A stretch of DNA of 64,000 bases from assembly GCA_907165135.1 (NCBI GenBank), contig OU015570.1, positions 558,001 through 622,000 on the forward strand. The letters are read 5' to 3'. This stretch comes from Oikopleura dioica (taxonomy: Eukaryota; Chordata; Appendicularia; Copelata; Oikopleuridae). Shown here piece after piece: positions 1-10,340 of the stretch. A model generated the notes under the pieces. That model did not search any database, was not told the DNA's origin, and worked only from the letters and a program-made list of their open reading frames with translations. The position numbers were made by a program, and so were the translations under genes. Positions within the stretch are counted from its first letter, which is position 1. Every line of letters starts with the position of its first letter.

Positions 1-339
1 CTTGCTGCCTCTTAAACCCAACGTGTGCTAGCTTCGGCAAATGCGCGTTGCCCATTGTGCCTTTTGTGCATGGATTTCGAGGGGGGGGCGGCAATCGCCA
101 CCGCCGCTCCATAAATACGCAACGACCGACCGGGCGCATCTCAGTAGAGTGCGGCCCGAGTCACCGATTTTATACTCCGTTTTTGCCGCCAAAATCAAGT
201 CAAGAGAATAAACTTGCAGCCAGAGACTTTCCCTCCCAGAGACTCTTCATATTTGCAGGATGTAGCTTAGAGACAGTGAGGTTAGATATTATACAAACTA
301 GCTCGGCAAGGCATTTTGGGGCTGCCATTATTGTCGAAA

Positions 340-771
340 CTAGAACGTGCTTATATCCACTCCTCTGATTGACACGTTGATTTGAAATTTTTCCTTATTC
401 GGGACACATTCTATCTTCGCTTGATTTCGAGCTAAATCTCCCAGACTTAACAACACGTTTTTGTCGCTGCCTTCGGAGACCCTCGAATTTTTCAAACTAA
501 TTCTAACCCGGTTGCTGAATTTCAACGTGAAAGACACTTTAAATGGAAGGAATTTTAATAACCCCCCTCCAGCAGTTCTGCCCTTGCCGCCAAGTGCATG
601 CGTTACCTTGACTGAACTGCTACCTTTAATTTTATTAAAGAATTCCGTGCTAAGTAGGGAGGACGAGGCACCTGTATCCAGTCGCGTGAATTTTAATTTA
701 TTGTCATTTCCTAAAGCTTTCTCACAATCGGGCAAACAGAAATAAATTTCTAACAGTATTCGTTCGCGCAC
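340..771 (-). pseudogene. Retropepsin-like protease region of element 1b
   Basis: The translation carries the aspartic-protease signature RLDTGASSSLLS after a lead-in (EIYFCLPDCEKAL) also present in element 1a at 8820 (QIYFCLPDCEKVL). Known family role: the dimeric retroviral-type protease cuts Gag-Pol precursors. The frame runs 143 codons and stops at 340 without reaching a reverse transcriptase. It lies directly downstream of the gag C-terminal ORF, as expected for gag-pro-pol order. Function is inferred from the DTGA motif and position; the element itself is broken. Confidence 0.65.
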
Positions 772-951
772 TCATTCGTCTTGATCTTCTGGGCCCTCTA
801 ATCCCGTTCTTAACGTACCGTTAACGAAGCAAACCTGGGCAAAAATCTCATTTTGCATTGCAAACTCGTCGTATCCATCTCGCTCACCGCTCGTTGACAC
901 GAAATTGAAGTCATCACTCGAATCTGAAGAATACTCAAACTCGTGTCTCAA

Positions 952-1593
952 CTAGAGCAGCTCCTCCACGTCCACGTCAGTCTCCAGTACAAAGGCTTTG
1001 TTGCCCCTGACTTGCTTGACACCCTTGCGACGGAAGAAATTATTGAACTTTTTCTTAATATCCTCCCGCTTGAGCTGACCACGTGGTTTATACATCTTAC
1101 TTGGCGCCTCTCTTTTCAGCTTATCCAGATCACGTTTGTTCAAAGTCCGACCCGTGTACGTGGACACCCTGCCGGAGCTCATCTCGACTTTCATGTCTCG
1201 GTTGCTAAGAATTTCCTTCAATTCTACTGCGCCCGAGTTCTGCCGCGGTAAGGCCGCTCGATTTCTCGAATACAACTTGTCCACCTTTTCTCGCGGAGAA
1301 AAATTCTTTCGCATCAACACATTAAGCTCATCGAATTTATCCACTGCATCGCGTGTATCTACCTTGTCTTCATCAATCTCTTCGGGGTTAAAACTTTTCA
1401 CGTGTATCTTCTTAGATCTCACTGCTTTCTGCTGCTCTGAACTGATAAACGCCAGCGTAGATCTAAAGTCGTTCGTGTAGAGATCCAAAACCAACTCCAC
1501 CTGAGTGATTTCTACGTGTCCCACGGCTTTAGTGGCTTTATCAATCTCTGCCAAAAAGATCTTGCTTTCAACGATTATATCACGGTTTATCAA
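952..1593 (-). CDS. Gag C-terminal ORF of element 1b
   Basis: A 213-codon minus-strand frame rich in Lys, Arg, Asp and Glu, with a basic C-terminal stretch (KKKFNNFFRRKGVKQVRGNK) that resembles a nucleocapsid-like nucleic-acid-binding tail. No CCHC knuckle is visible. It lies between the gag N-terminal half (16719-17411, separated by insertion of 1a) and the protease at 340-771, so I read it as the second half of Gag. The assignment rests on position and composition rather than on a recognised domain. Confidence 0.5.
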   Translation of the reverse strand: MINRDIIVESKIFLAEIDKATKAVGHVEITQVELVLDLYTNDFRSTLAFISSEQQKAVRSKKIHVKSFNPEEIDEDKVDTRDAVDKFDELNVLMRKNFSPREKVDKLYSRNRAALPRQNSGAVELKEILSNRDMKVEMSSGRVSTYTGRTLNKRDLDKLKREAPSKMYKPRGQLKREDIKKKFNNFFRRKGVKQVRGNKAFVLETDVDVEELL

Positions 1594-1918
1594 GTCCTAA
1601 AACTCAAGCTTGTGCTTGGTGGCTTTTTTTTCAAAAATACTCTCCCAGCGTTCAGGCTGCAGACCTATCGCACACAGTGCCCACGAAATTGATTCCGCAA
1701 ATGGCCCAAAAAAGTCGGGATCAGTGCAATAGTACTGCAGAAACCTACTTCCCCCCATTGGAGTTCCTCGGGGAAACCTTTCTTAAACAATAGCATTTTA
1801 AGTCATTATCTTCATCATTAGCTTTTTAATGATATCATAAAGTGCATCTGTTTTCACGTGGCTTTACTCGCCCCTTCCCACGACTCGTAAGAACCGGAGA
1901 AATTTCAGAAAGCGATAA

Positions 1919-2269
1919 ATTGCTCCTGCAGTAACTCAACACCTTCGGATTTCTGACACGTGTAAGCGTTCTAACGTTTATTCTAGTACAGCAGTTTATC
2001 TCAACAAAACAACACGAGTTCTACAGTGTCTCCAGCGGCAACGATAGAGGCCCAAAAAGATGTACACGTGAAAGAAGTTGATGAAGGCAGCTGCGGCGCC
2101 ACGTTACTGAACAAACCTGAATCTCTAAATTAACGTGTTTCACCTCGAGTTCGAACGCTAAGCGTATGAGCAACGGTTGGTGTGGACTCAGCCGACCGTT
2201 CTCGCGCGTAGGTTTTCTTCCTCGGGGCAGGCAAGCCTGGCCAGACAACTATTCTCCCGCCTTAATCCT
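1919..2269 (-). repeat. 3' LTR of element 1a
   Basis: 351 bp, matching the split 5' LTR along its whole length except for a 31-bp deletion between two GAAT direct repeats near 2121 (351 + 31 = 382, the combined length of the split copy). The G-rich minus-strand start (AAGGCGGGAGAATAG) resembles a polypurine tract. CACGTG occurs at 1957 and 2065. Confidence 0.75.
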
Positions 2270-2472
2270 TACGTCTCGCCTATTTGACCGAAGTAAACCT
2301 ACCGGAACTATGCTCTAAAATCTCCCACGTCGAGCGCCGCGTTCGTTGAAAGAACCTCTTTTGGCACAAAACCGTGGTAGCTTCCGCGAGCCGGAGCGGG
2401 CCGTTTGTAAGCTCCCTCGCCGCTGAACCCACTAGATGCTGAGCCCCACGAGCGGCCACCGGTGAAGACTTT

Positions 2473-3533
2473 CTAGTGCTGAGCCCAAGCTGGTAGCGGG
2501 ATTCGTTCAACCACGTCACGATTTTCTTCGATGCTGAACGAAGTTTCTAGGCATCGCAGGCTGCCGTTGGGTCCAACGGTCACGAGTTGAGAAGGGCGAA
2601 GGTGGTCCATTCCTAACACGCGACAAAGCCTAGCCTTCTCGCCCCACTTTGTACCATACTGGATCAGCGTATCCAGCGTCCAGTTTTTCATTTCTTCCAC
2701 CGACTGGATAAAGTCCAGGCCTGCAGCTTGGCTTTTGATCGCCATTTCCGACGTGGTGTCGACCCAGCTCCGCAGCTCGTCCTTTGACGCCTTTTCTCCT
2801 GGCTTTTGTGAGAGCTGATAAATTCGTTAGATCGATGGGAACCCCGCCGGCTTTTTATCAATATCTCCACGTGAATCGATAGCCGTTTCTTTACTAACCC
2901 AGTTTGGGCTGAGAGCGCTAAAGAGGCCCTGCAGATTGACCACGTTATCATTGATCAAATCGTCGGCCACGACTTCACTTGCCATATTCCAAATTGTGGA
3001 CTTTAAGTCCTCACAATTGGCACATTCGTAGAGCTTCATCCTGAATCCCGACGAGGTAAGAATAATAGCCCCCAACCAGCCTTCGGGCGTTTATTAACTG
3101 GTCAATTAAGTCCTGAGACGCCTTCAGCTGGAGTAGGACAAATAGAAGTGTCCGTGTTCGCATGTTCTTCTGAACTTCATCGGTAAGCCCTCATAATTAC
3201 ACGTGTTAAACAGACCTGTTCCTCCACCGTGAAAATCATCTTTTTAGCCTTAGCCATTTTGTCACACAAAACGCGGAGAGCTGCGATGAATTTTTTCACT
3301 TCCGGATCACTTTCGTAAGCCTTCACATCTTCGATTTTTGCAAAAGTGCTGACAAACTGCGACACGGGTACACCACCTTTAAGCTCGTTTCTGGCACGTG
3401 TAGATTCTTCTGATAGTTTCACGTCCCGAGCCAAATCTAACTGTCGGGCCCGTCGTTTCCACTTCTTGGAGTAGACTCCTTCGGGGGCATTTTGTCTAAA
3501 TTTCACGTACTTTATTACTCTCATTTTACTCAA
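2473..3533 (-). pseudogene. Sense-strand ORF3 of element 1a, broken
   Basis: An ATG-started frame at 3533-3177 (118 codons, MRVIKYVKFRQNAPEGVYSK, mostly helical and charged) is followed by continuing coding-like sequence in shifted frames at 3075-2827 (contains ECANCEDLKSTIWNMASEV) and 2745-2473 (FIQSVEEMKNWTLDTLIQYG). Together this looks like one soluble protein of roughly 350-400 residues with several frame disruptions. It occupies the env position between integrase and 3' LTR, but I see no transmembrane segment and do not recognise the family. It is transcribed divergently from the antisense gene starting near 3690. Confidence 0.45.
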
Positions 3534-3689
3534 AATCTGAGATTTATGTAGAACTAAACACGGGGATACAAGTTAACACGTGTGTTGAATGCCCCGGCTG
3601 GCCGTGTGAATTACTTCTCGTTGATCTCCTCGTTGTCGCCGTCCGGAAATCCTGAAGTTTTACTTTAAATTCTAATACATTTTGATTTA
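3534..3689. promoter_or_regulatory. Short divergent intergenic region inside element 1a
   Basis: 156 bp between the start of the minus-strand ORF (3533) and the first readable codons of the plus-strand gene (about 3690). It contains a CACGTG palindrome at 3577 and ends in a good splice acceptor-like TTTGATTTAG at 3681-3690. Being head-to-head it could serve both genes; no TATA box is evident. Regulatory function is inferred from position only. Confidence 0.3.
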
Positions 3690-4491
3690 GTGCCTTTCCA
3701 AAACTCTTTCACCGAGAGTTGAGCGGCATCGAGGCGTACTTAAACAACCTCGCCCGACGCCGCCACGTTCATCCAGATCGCCCACGTGACCTTCTTTATC
3801 GCTACGAGTTTGATGCTAGATCCGTGAATCCTCAGCGTGGCACTCGCCGCGCTTACCGCGACGAAAATGTGGCCAATTCCACCTTACTACGTGTTCTCTC
3901 CGACGTACTTGGCGTCAACGTCACCCCAGTACAAATTCAAAATGGGCGAATTCCGAACTTCGAAATCAACGGCCGCCGCGAAGCATTCCGCGCCGAAATC
4001 CGGCTCCCTCAGCATGGAAATACGCACATCAACGTCTACACCCTTTATTGCGAGTACAAATCCGCTGTCAACCGCATTCTTGACGACCAGGACCGCATTT
4101 CACGTGACCATCGCGTGCCGCCGATTTTTGGTGCACCTACTTCGCTACACCACGTTCCGCATCCATGACGGGCATGAGTTGTACCAGTTGTTAACCAGCG
4201 CCTTTCACACGAGGTTGGCGATCCTTCAGTCGGATATTTTCACTACAGTTTTGACCACGCGCCGCCATACTTTGTATTTCTCCTATGGACTATTGCCTTG
4301 CACGGGGTAAATCTTTATTATTATATTTTAAAAAGTCAATAATTAAACATATTAACGCCTTATTTAGCGAGTCCTTTACGCCCGCCGCTGAGGATTCACA
4401 CCGCAAAATTGGCGTCCGCACTCCCTCATCTTTAACCGCTCCACTCTACGTGACCCCGCCAGTGATCAGTCAAACATCTTGCGATGTCTAA
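3690..4491 (+). CDS. Antisense cargo gene in element 1a, three exons of its 5' part
   Basis: Plus-strand frame with strongly C-ending codons, opposite to the host retroelement. Exon A runs from about 3690 to 4130, exon B 4188-4316, exon C 4372-4491 (TAA). Two introns are inferred: 4131-4187 (GTGCAC...ACCAG) and 4317-4371 (GTAAAT...GCGAG). Removing them keeps one open frame of about 230 codons and bypasses in-frame TGAs at 4166 and 4175. Landmarks are RDENVANSTLLRVLSDVLGV in exon A and a hydrophobic PPYFVFLLWTIALHG at the end of exon B. No ATG is seen at the start, so an upstream exon is likely. I do not recognise the protein. Coding status rests on codon use and frame continuity. Confidence 0.55.
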
Positions 4492-6265
4492 CCTCGGTCT
4501 TCGGCCGAGATTTCTTCAATAACAGCGAGCACGGATACCGCGGTAGCCTCGGGAACGACAACAGCAAAGGTAACACGTGATTTGGTCTTCTTCCGCGCTA
4601 AAATGAATCAGTACTCGTCCGACTCAATTTCAACGATCTCCCGCGCTTCTTCACGGACCACAATTTGTCGATGATCATGTGCCTGGCCTTGTACTTATTC
4701 CAGTGAACCGAGAAACATTCTTACGTGGCACAGGTATCTTCTTTACCTGTTTATCGGGAGACCTTTCGTATTCCCTTCCAGCAATGAAGGAGTCGTTCCA
4801 CGTGTTTGACGCGTCTTTTTAGGATGAAGCGAGTGTTATTTTTGCGGGAGGAATGTGCTACTTGGGCAGTGTTTACGCCACGCCACGAGTACTCGTGAAA
4901 TCTGGAAGGCTCCGCTTGTTCTACGACTTCTGTCACAAGGGCGGGATCAGATTTCCTGACTTCATCAAGCGACGCACGAATCGTGGCACTGATCTCTATT
5001 TTCCACGTGATATTTTCTCTCACGCCCGTAAGTATTTCTCCTATGGCGGCTTTTCACCACTCTCTTACACATTCAACTACTCCTACATTAAAAATATATC
5101 TAGGCGAGCATCGCGTGATCCCGAAGGGGTCTTTGGAGCTCTACCTCGGAGTCGATCTTATTCATAAGATCATGGATGTGGATACTATGGAGCTCCCCGT
5201 GCTTCCAATTCCTCTCAAGCCCAGATTTGAGACGGTCGACGACGAATCGATCTGGCCCAACGACGAAAAAATTCGAGAGCAGCAGAACGCCCGAGGTCTG
5301 CTTACTCCCCTTGGTGGCTATGGAAGCCTTCGCTATTCCGCTTAATCCTTTCCTGAAGACAACGAAGATTAGGCCAAGGGCCCCATTTCCGCGTGAATTG
5401 ATCTACCCGTGTTTATCTTTCTCCGTTTCTATGATTGGGAAAAGGCAAATTTCTCCAGCCAGCCTTTAAACAACTTTTCACCTTTTGATTTGTTAACTTC
5501 GGAAATGATTGGGACGCTTCGGAAACTCTGCCCAAATCCGCCCCTCATCGTGAATGTAAAATACCACGTGACTCTGAGCATGCACATCCTTCGGCGACGC
5601 CTGAATTTCTCGTGCCGAAATTGCCGGCTACTCGCGCACCTTCTCCTGTTCCTTCCGCGGCTGCTTCCTCCACTCCGATGAAGCCACTTTCTGCTGCTTC
5701 CGGAGTGGATTTCGATGAGAGCCGAATTCCTCTTGCTGAGAGCATGACCTCGGCCATATCTCTGGATCACACCGCTTTTCCTCCTAAATAGGCGGTCGAA
5801 CAACACGAGCCGAAAGTTTCCACGGGAGTCGAGTCTATGTGTTCGCAAGAGAACACCACTGTACTAATGAAAACTATTGACCCATTGATTGATAAAAATG
5901 CTAGCCGACTCTCGGTCATAAGTGAACCTGACGATTCAACTCCTAATTGTTTGCCAATTCTGCCCACTTTCGTGCCTCGTGACCATCTCTATACTCGTTG
6001 GTAATAATCCTGAGCGATCGCACGTGGCGTTTCCTGACCATATTTTAGCTACTCTTTGCCGGATTTACCGCCGAACTTGTTTCCCGAGTTCGAGCTTGAG
6101 GTACTTAAATACTACTCGAGAGGTCCCCTTCTGGTTCACCACGTGTTTGTCGACCTTCGCAAACAAGCTGGCCTCCAGCGCCGAATTCTGCAGCATCCAT
6201 TCTCCCGAGTCAAGCAATTCTTGCTCCATATCGGTTCGAAATGCGCTCGATCCTTTTTATCTTAA
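4492..6265 (+). pseudogene. Antisense cargo gene, 3' part (or second gene), decayed
   Basis: Coding-like plus-strand sequence continues with the same codon preference to a stop at 6265, but with several frame breaks and in-frame stops (for example near 4835 and 5789). Clear blocks: 4600-4700 (RLNFNDLPRFFTDHNLS), 4837-5027 joined to 5104-5291 across a textbook GTAAGT...TCTAG intron (5028-5103), a Pro/Ser/Ala-rich block at 5590-5790 and a C-terminal block at 6056-6265 (LPPNLFPEFELEVLKYYSRG). The end lies 55 bp from the convergent integrase stop at 6320. Total span from 3690 would encode about 800 residues. Family unknown; it may be a captured gene or an element-specific accessory gene. Confidence 0.45.
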
Positions 6266-6319
6266 TTTTTAAGTCGGACTTTGCATTACTCGCGAATTAG
6301 CCCTCCTTGCAGTTTCGAT

Positions 6320-7930
6320 CTATCCTTTCCACCAACTGTGGATGTTGCTGCCAAAGGATTCACGCCAGCTTTTGCACGTGATCTCCGCGGACTTCTCATG
6401 TGTTACGACGAAGTAGGGATTGAGGTCATTCTTTTGCCATTCCCCTTCTAACAAAATGTAATCACCAACCTTGATTAACTTTTCAAACTCATCGTCGTAA
6501 CTGTCACCTTTTTCGTAAGGATAAAACTTGATCGGCTTTCTCGTGCGTCCCTTCTCCTGGTTCTTTAGGAACGCCTTTCTGCCTCTTTTACGACTCAGCG
6601 CGTCGTAGTCCAAGATCTTTTTCATGTCAATTTTTAGGGGACGGTCAAATTTATCACGTGAAAAATATATCTCGTTTGGGGTATATCCATGCCTGCTCGG
6701 GTTTTCGTTCAACCGAGCCGCTGCTCCAACAGCAATCCGCATGTGTGAATCCTTTTTGGGATCTCCGCCTTCAGGAACATGGTCAATTACTGCACAGGTG
6801 AATCCATCGGCGAAAGATGGTTTTTAGACTTGCTAGTTTTCTCCGGGAGATGAATCTCAATCTTCAAGTCCTTCCACACGTCCCTTGTGGCGATACTTTT
6901 GTTCACACTACACCCGTCAAGAAAAATTCCTATCTTTTTCTCCCGAATCGGCCCCCTCAAGAATTCTCCCACCGCTCTACACAACACTTCCGTGCCTTTG
7001 TCCGCGGTCGTCTCCGAATTCTTGATTGGATACAACTTGGTTAAGCCTGAAATGGCCTCCGAAATCACCCAGAACTTCAGCGTTGTTTCATCGCCGCTAG
7101 GGAAAGAATTCCTCGTGATAACATCCGCAAATAGAACTTGCCCTTATTCCTTGGGAGATTCACCATTATATTCTTTAGAAATCATTTCAATCCTCGCTTG
7201 TTTCCTGAAATAAATTCAACCAGTGCAGCTTCTGTGCATTTTTTCCACTACCTTGTTCAACCCGGCTGACCAAAACATGCATCTCACGTGCTTTTTGAAC
7301 GCGGTAAGCGAGGTGCAATCCGTGACCTTCATCATGTGCCTCACGAGCAGTTCTAAATATTCTAGCGGGACCACAATCGGTTCAACTTTCTTGTCCTCTA
7401 CGAAGAATGCCTGCTTGCACAATAAACAGTTCTTTCCCCCTTTTGTGGACATTTTTTGTCCCAAAATTTTCGAAAAATGTCAAGAAACTTAGGCAACGTC
7501 TTCCGAAAAAATGTCTCTTCGAAATCGCTAAAAATTTTTCTTCGAGATTTGAGTACGCCGAATGGTTTTCTAGACTTTACATGTATGCTGCTGAAAGACT
7601 GACAAAGGCCCCTGTGTCTCTAGTTCAACCTTCAATTTTGTCTTTTTTTTCGTAAAAAATGAACAACTCGATCTTGATTAGCAAGAATAAATCTCAACAC
7701 AAAGAAAATTGTCTTTTATTTCTTTCCGCGAAAAAATGTCTACAAACTTGGAACAGCATCTTTTATAAAGTGTCCCGCTTAAAGGCCTTAAAATGGTAAA
7801 AATGTCCACAAACTTGGGGTCCACAAAAGAGGAAAAAAACTGTACCAACATCGTTCTCAAGACTTTCTCAGGCTCTCCGCGATCCTGTCAACGTAAGGCA
7901 TTTTACCAATCTTGCGCTTCGATTCTATCG
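6320..7930 (-). pseudogene. Integrase of element 1a, interrupted
   Basis: Read on the minus strand: a connector around 7930-7850, a zinc-binding HHCC-type N-terminal region at 7464-7216 (RHMMKVTDC ... HVRCMFWSAG ... MHRSC), a catalytic-core fragment at 7068-6787 (AISGLTKLYPIKNSETTADKG) and a C-terminal part at 6742-6320 (NENPSRHGYTPNEIYFSRD, KVGDYILLEGEW). This follows gypsy-type integrases, which insert cDNA into the host genome. A TA-flanked MITE (7427-7842) splits the N-terminal zinc region, and frame breaks separate the blocks, so no intact enzyme is encoded. Confidence 0.65.
7427..7842. mobile_element. Tc1-like MITE with TTTTGTGGAC inverted repeats, copy 1
   Basis: About 416 bp ending in CAGTTCTTTCCCCCTTTTG on the left and CAAAAGAGG...ACTG on the right, with TA at the outer ends. 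Subterminal GTGGACATTTTTTGTCC is shared with copies at 26183-26581, 43237-43471 and 55858-56255. CAGT ends and TA duplication suggest mobilisation by a Tc1/mariner-type transposase; none is encoded here. It interrupts the integrase of element 1a. Confidence 0.65.
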
Positions 7931-8003
7931 CTCTATGCACGTGTCTATCTGTTAATTGCATTTTTCTGATTAGTGGAAAATTCTCTGGGAATTCTTTCAT
8001 TGA

Positions 8004-8573
8004 TTACTTTTTCAGAAACGTGTCTGCCTCCTCGTGAACCTCGCGGGCTTCCTTTATAAAGGAGGTTTCATCTTGCGCTCCGCTCGACTCTTGTAATCTC
8101 TTCGCACGTGCTCTATTAGCCATCATACAAATCTCCTCACTAACTTCTATTGGCTTTAACTCCGTCATTACCGTGGCCTGCCTCAACGTTTGACGGAAAT
8201 CGTTCACGTTCTCAATCATAAAGATACTGTCGAACATCCCAACGCTAACCACGGGTTCCTTGGACTAACACTCTACTTTACCAGCGTGATTCGCGCTCAC
8301 CTTCGATAAGTACCCGTGATAATCAACTTCCACGCACATTCTACAATCCCCATTACAGGGCTTGAGATGGGCCTCCGACCTGGACAGTATGTCCGCCAAG
8401 TCCACTCCCGCAGATCTGCAGCTCTTGTACACGATCTTCACATTGTAAGACATTAACTTCACGAGTCTCTCGTTAATTTTGCAATCCTCTGCCAACTCCT
8501 GGCCGTTCAAGCATCTCTTGTACAACTTTTTCACCGAAATCGAATCCGTGATCACCGTCACCGGTTCATTCAC
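8004..8573 (-). pseudogene. RNase H domain and connector of element 1a pol
   Basis: The block at 8573-8265 begins EPVTVITDSISVKKLY, containing the TDS of a retroviral RNase H active site, and continues to the family-typical end motif LADILSR. RNase H degrades the RNA strand of the cDNA hybrid. A second frame at 8252-8004 is a charged connector towards the integrase. Directly upstream is protease sequence, so the reverse transcriptase that should precede RNase H has been deleted. Confidence 0.6.
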
Positions 8574-8589
8574 AAGGAGATTTTTACGT

Positions 8590-9494
8590 TTCTCCGCAAC
8601 CTCAACGTGAAAGAGACCGTGACCGGTAAAAATTTCAATAAATTTCCACCAGCCACTTTTCCTGCCCCTGCACGTGCCTTGTTTATTCTAGTTCCTTTAC
8701 TCAGCGTAATCAAATCAAACAAAAACTCGCTTAACAGGGAACTGAAGCCCCTGTGTCCAACAGCAGCTTAAACCACACGTGTTCATTTTTATTCAAAACC
8801 TTCTCGCAATCAGGCAAGCAAAAATAAATTTGCAATAATCTTCTATCCGGCTCCTTCTTATCGTCACGTGTCGTTTCTTCTACTGTCGCCCTTAAATTAC
8901 AGTCATTAATCTCCCTAATTTTAGCAAATATCTCACCGTCTAATCCGAAGTCTTCATAACCGTCATTATCCTCCAATTTAAGCTCGTTGAGCAGCGCACC
9001 AATGTCCTCACCCGACTCAGAGCCTGAGTACTCGCAGTGAGATCGTAGCGCCAATAACTCGTGAACTCCGACTTCTTCCTGGAGTGTGCTTTCGCTTTCG
9101 GCGAAAATCGCCAAGCGAATTTATATGCCTGCTTCCCGACAACTTGTAAAAACTTTAAGAATTTCAGGTAGTCGTTAGTTCTCGAGTTATCAGCGTAATC
9201 ACGTGTCATAATTTCACCATACTGCTTCAGGTTAGTTACATAACCATTTTTCACATCCTCACGTGAGGTGTCCTCAACGTTGTCACATACGATGGGACAA
9301 ATCTTACGCATCACCACCAGTGCTTCATCTGCAGCGGATGGTCTCCCATCAACCTGCTCAAAATACCGCAGTAGTGGCAGTTCCAAACCCGGGAAAAACG
9401 TATCTTTGAAAGCTCTTTCGCTAACTTCACGGTTCTGGACGGCATTATCCACGAAGCCATCATGAAGTGCGTTAACAGAGCAGTGGCTTAACAC
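8590..9494 (-). pseudogene. Gag C-terminal part and protease of element 1a
   Basis: The gag-like frame at 9494-8940 contains FFPGLELPLLRYFEQ and DYADNSRTNDYLKFL, matched in element 1b at 16719-17075 (FFPGCELPLNYYFE, DYADNSRTNDFV), which supports homology. The overlapping frame at 9114-8731 carries an acidic stretch then LLLDTGASVPC, the protease DTGA signature. After about 8730 stops accumulate and the sequence passes into RNase H near 8590 with no RT between. CACGTG appears at 8671, 8776, 8865, 9200 and 9260. Confidence 0.6.
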
Positions 9495-9631
9495 CCCACG
9501 ATATCTTCCAGCTACACGCCACTCTTGAACATTGCCAGACCATTAGGAACCGATAACCGGCCCGTCAAGTCAGGCAATGCGCCGAAATTCTCTCCCCATA
9601 GCAGGGACACATTCGAGGGTAACCAGGCCAT

Positions 9632-10043
9632 ATAATTCGTTGCAAGGAATTATTCGTCAAAGTGAAAAATTTTGAGCAAGAAGTAAGCCAACTTGTTATG
9701 TTCAGGCTAATTTTTTGATACAAAAACTGATTCAAAGAAACAGCCTAAACCTTACTCAGGTGGCTACGCCCCTGGGACCTCCCCAAAGGTCTAACAAAAG
9801 GGTGGCTTTGCCCTACGGGACCCCTCGTCAGAGCTTTTTTGCCTAACCCTAACCTCTTACCCTAATCCTATACCTTACAAATCATATTAAAACCTAAGGA
9901 ATATCATTATTGCTTCATAAGCTTACCATGGAAATTTAATTAATTATTTTGTGTGATTTACTGATCTGATTTTAGCTCAAAAAGAAAAGGAACACGACGA
10001 ATTATTCGTTTTTTCAACGTAAAATTCGTTGCAACGAATTATT
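9632..10043. mobile_element. MITE-like insertion in gag of element 1a
   Basis: The ends are inverted repeats: ATAATTCGTTGCAA at 9632 and its complement ending near 10043. The gag-like reading present in 1b is interrupted at this place in 1a. The interior is AT-rich and noncoding, with a CCTAACCCTAACC-like run near 9842-9870. No target duplication could be fixed by eye. Confidence 0.5.
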
Positions 10044-10180
10044 GGGCCGGGGTACCAATTCGAGACCAAGTCGACACTGTCGTCCGCCGCCGTGAAGCAA
10101 AGTGGTACGACTTCTTTCCCGGTATAATATTTCAGCCCCGGAGGACACTGAAACATACCGTTATGATCATACGCGTTCAT
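9977..10180 (-). pseudogene. Gag N-terminal ORF of element 1a
   Basis: The frame starts at an ATG at 10180 (MNAYDHNGMF) and is similar to the 1b start at about 17411 (MDNAFNNDMF). Both share PPGL.Y..GKE..PLCFTAAD. It runs into the MITE at 10043, so its last residues are MITE-derived. It lies just downstream of the primer site, as expected for Gag. Confidence 0.55.
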
Positions 10181-10324
10181 TATAAGGCCAAGTCAACGAC
10201 AAGGTCTCGAGGTTTGAAAAACTGAGTTAAAGTTCGTGCCCGAAACTCTGGTCTAGGAATCAGGTAATCTCTTTCCTTCGCTTCTAGAAGTTTGTTCTCG
10301 GAATCAGGTAATTCCTTCCCAAAG

Positions 10325-10337
10325 CTTCCAGTCACCA
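10325..10337 (-). other. Primer binding site of element 1a
   Basis: The minus strand reads TGGTGACTGGAAG three bases after the LTR end. The same TGGTGACTG core follows the 5' LTR in elements 1b, 2 and 3, so all four probably use one tRNA whose 3' end reads CAGTCACCA. Confidence 0.65.
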
Positions 10338-10340
10338 CTT

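Larger units (their letters stand above)
1..1918 (-). mobile_element. Outer gypsy/Tor-like LTR element 1b, distal part
   Basis: This is the continuation of the element whose 5' LTR and gag start lie at 16740-17925. The reading frame of the gag remnant just left of 1919 (residues reading RFLKFLRFLRVVG on the minus strand) resumes the gag frame that stops at 16740, and matches the uninterrupted homologue in element 1a (LKFLKFLQVVG near 9150). Element 1a therefore jumped into gag of 1b. The stretch holds the gag C-terminus, a protease and, from about 340 down to 1, sequence I cannot assign apart from a TATA-like minus-strand motif near 165. The element runs off the left edge. Confidence 0.75.

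Noticed and set aside
48-368. Plus-strand 106-codon ORF at the left edge
   Set aside because: Low-complexity Gly/Arg start, no coding signal; shadow of the minus-strand element. The minus-strand TATAAAA-like motif near 165 was also too isolated to call a promoter.
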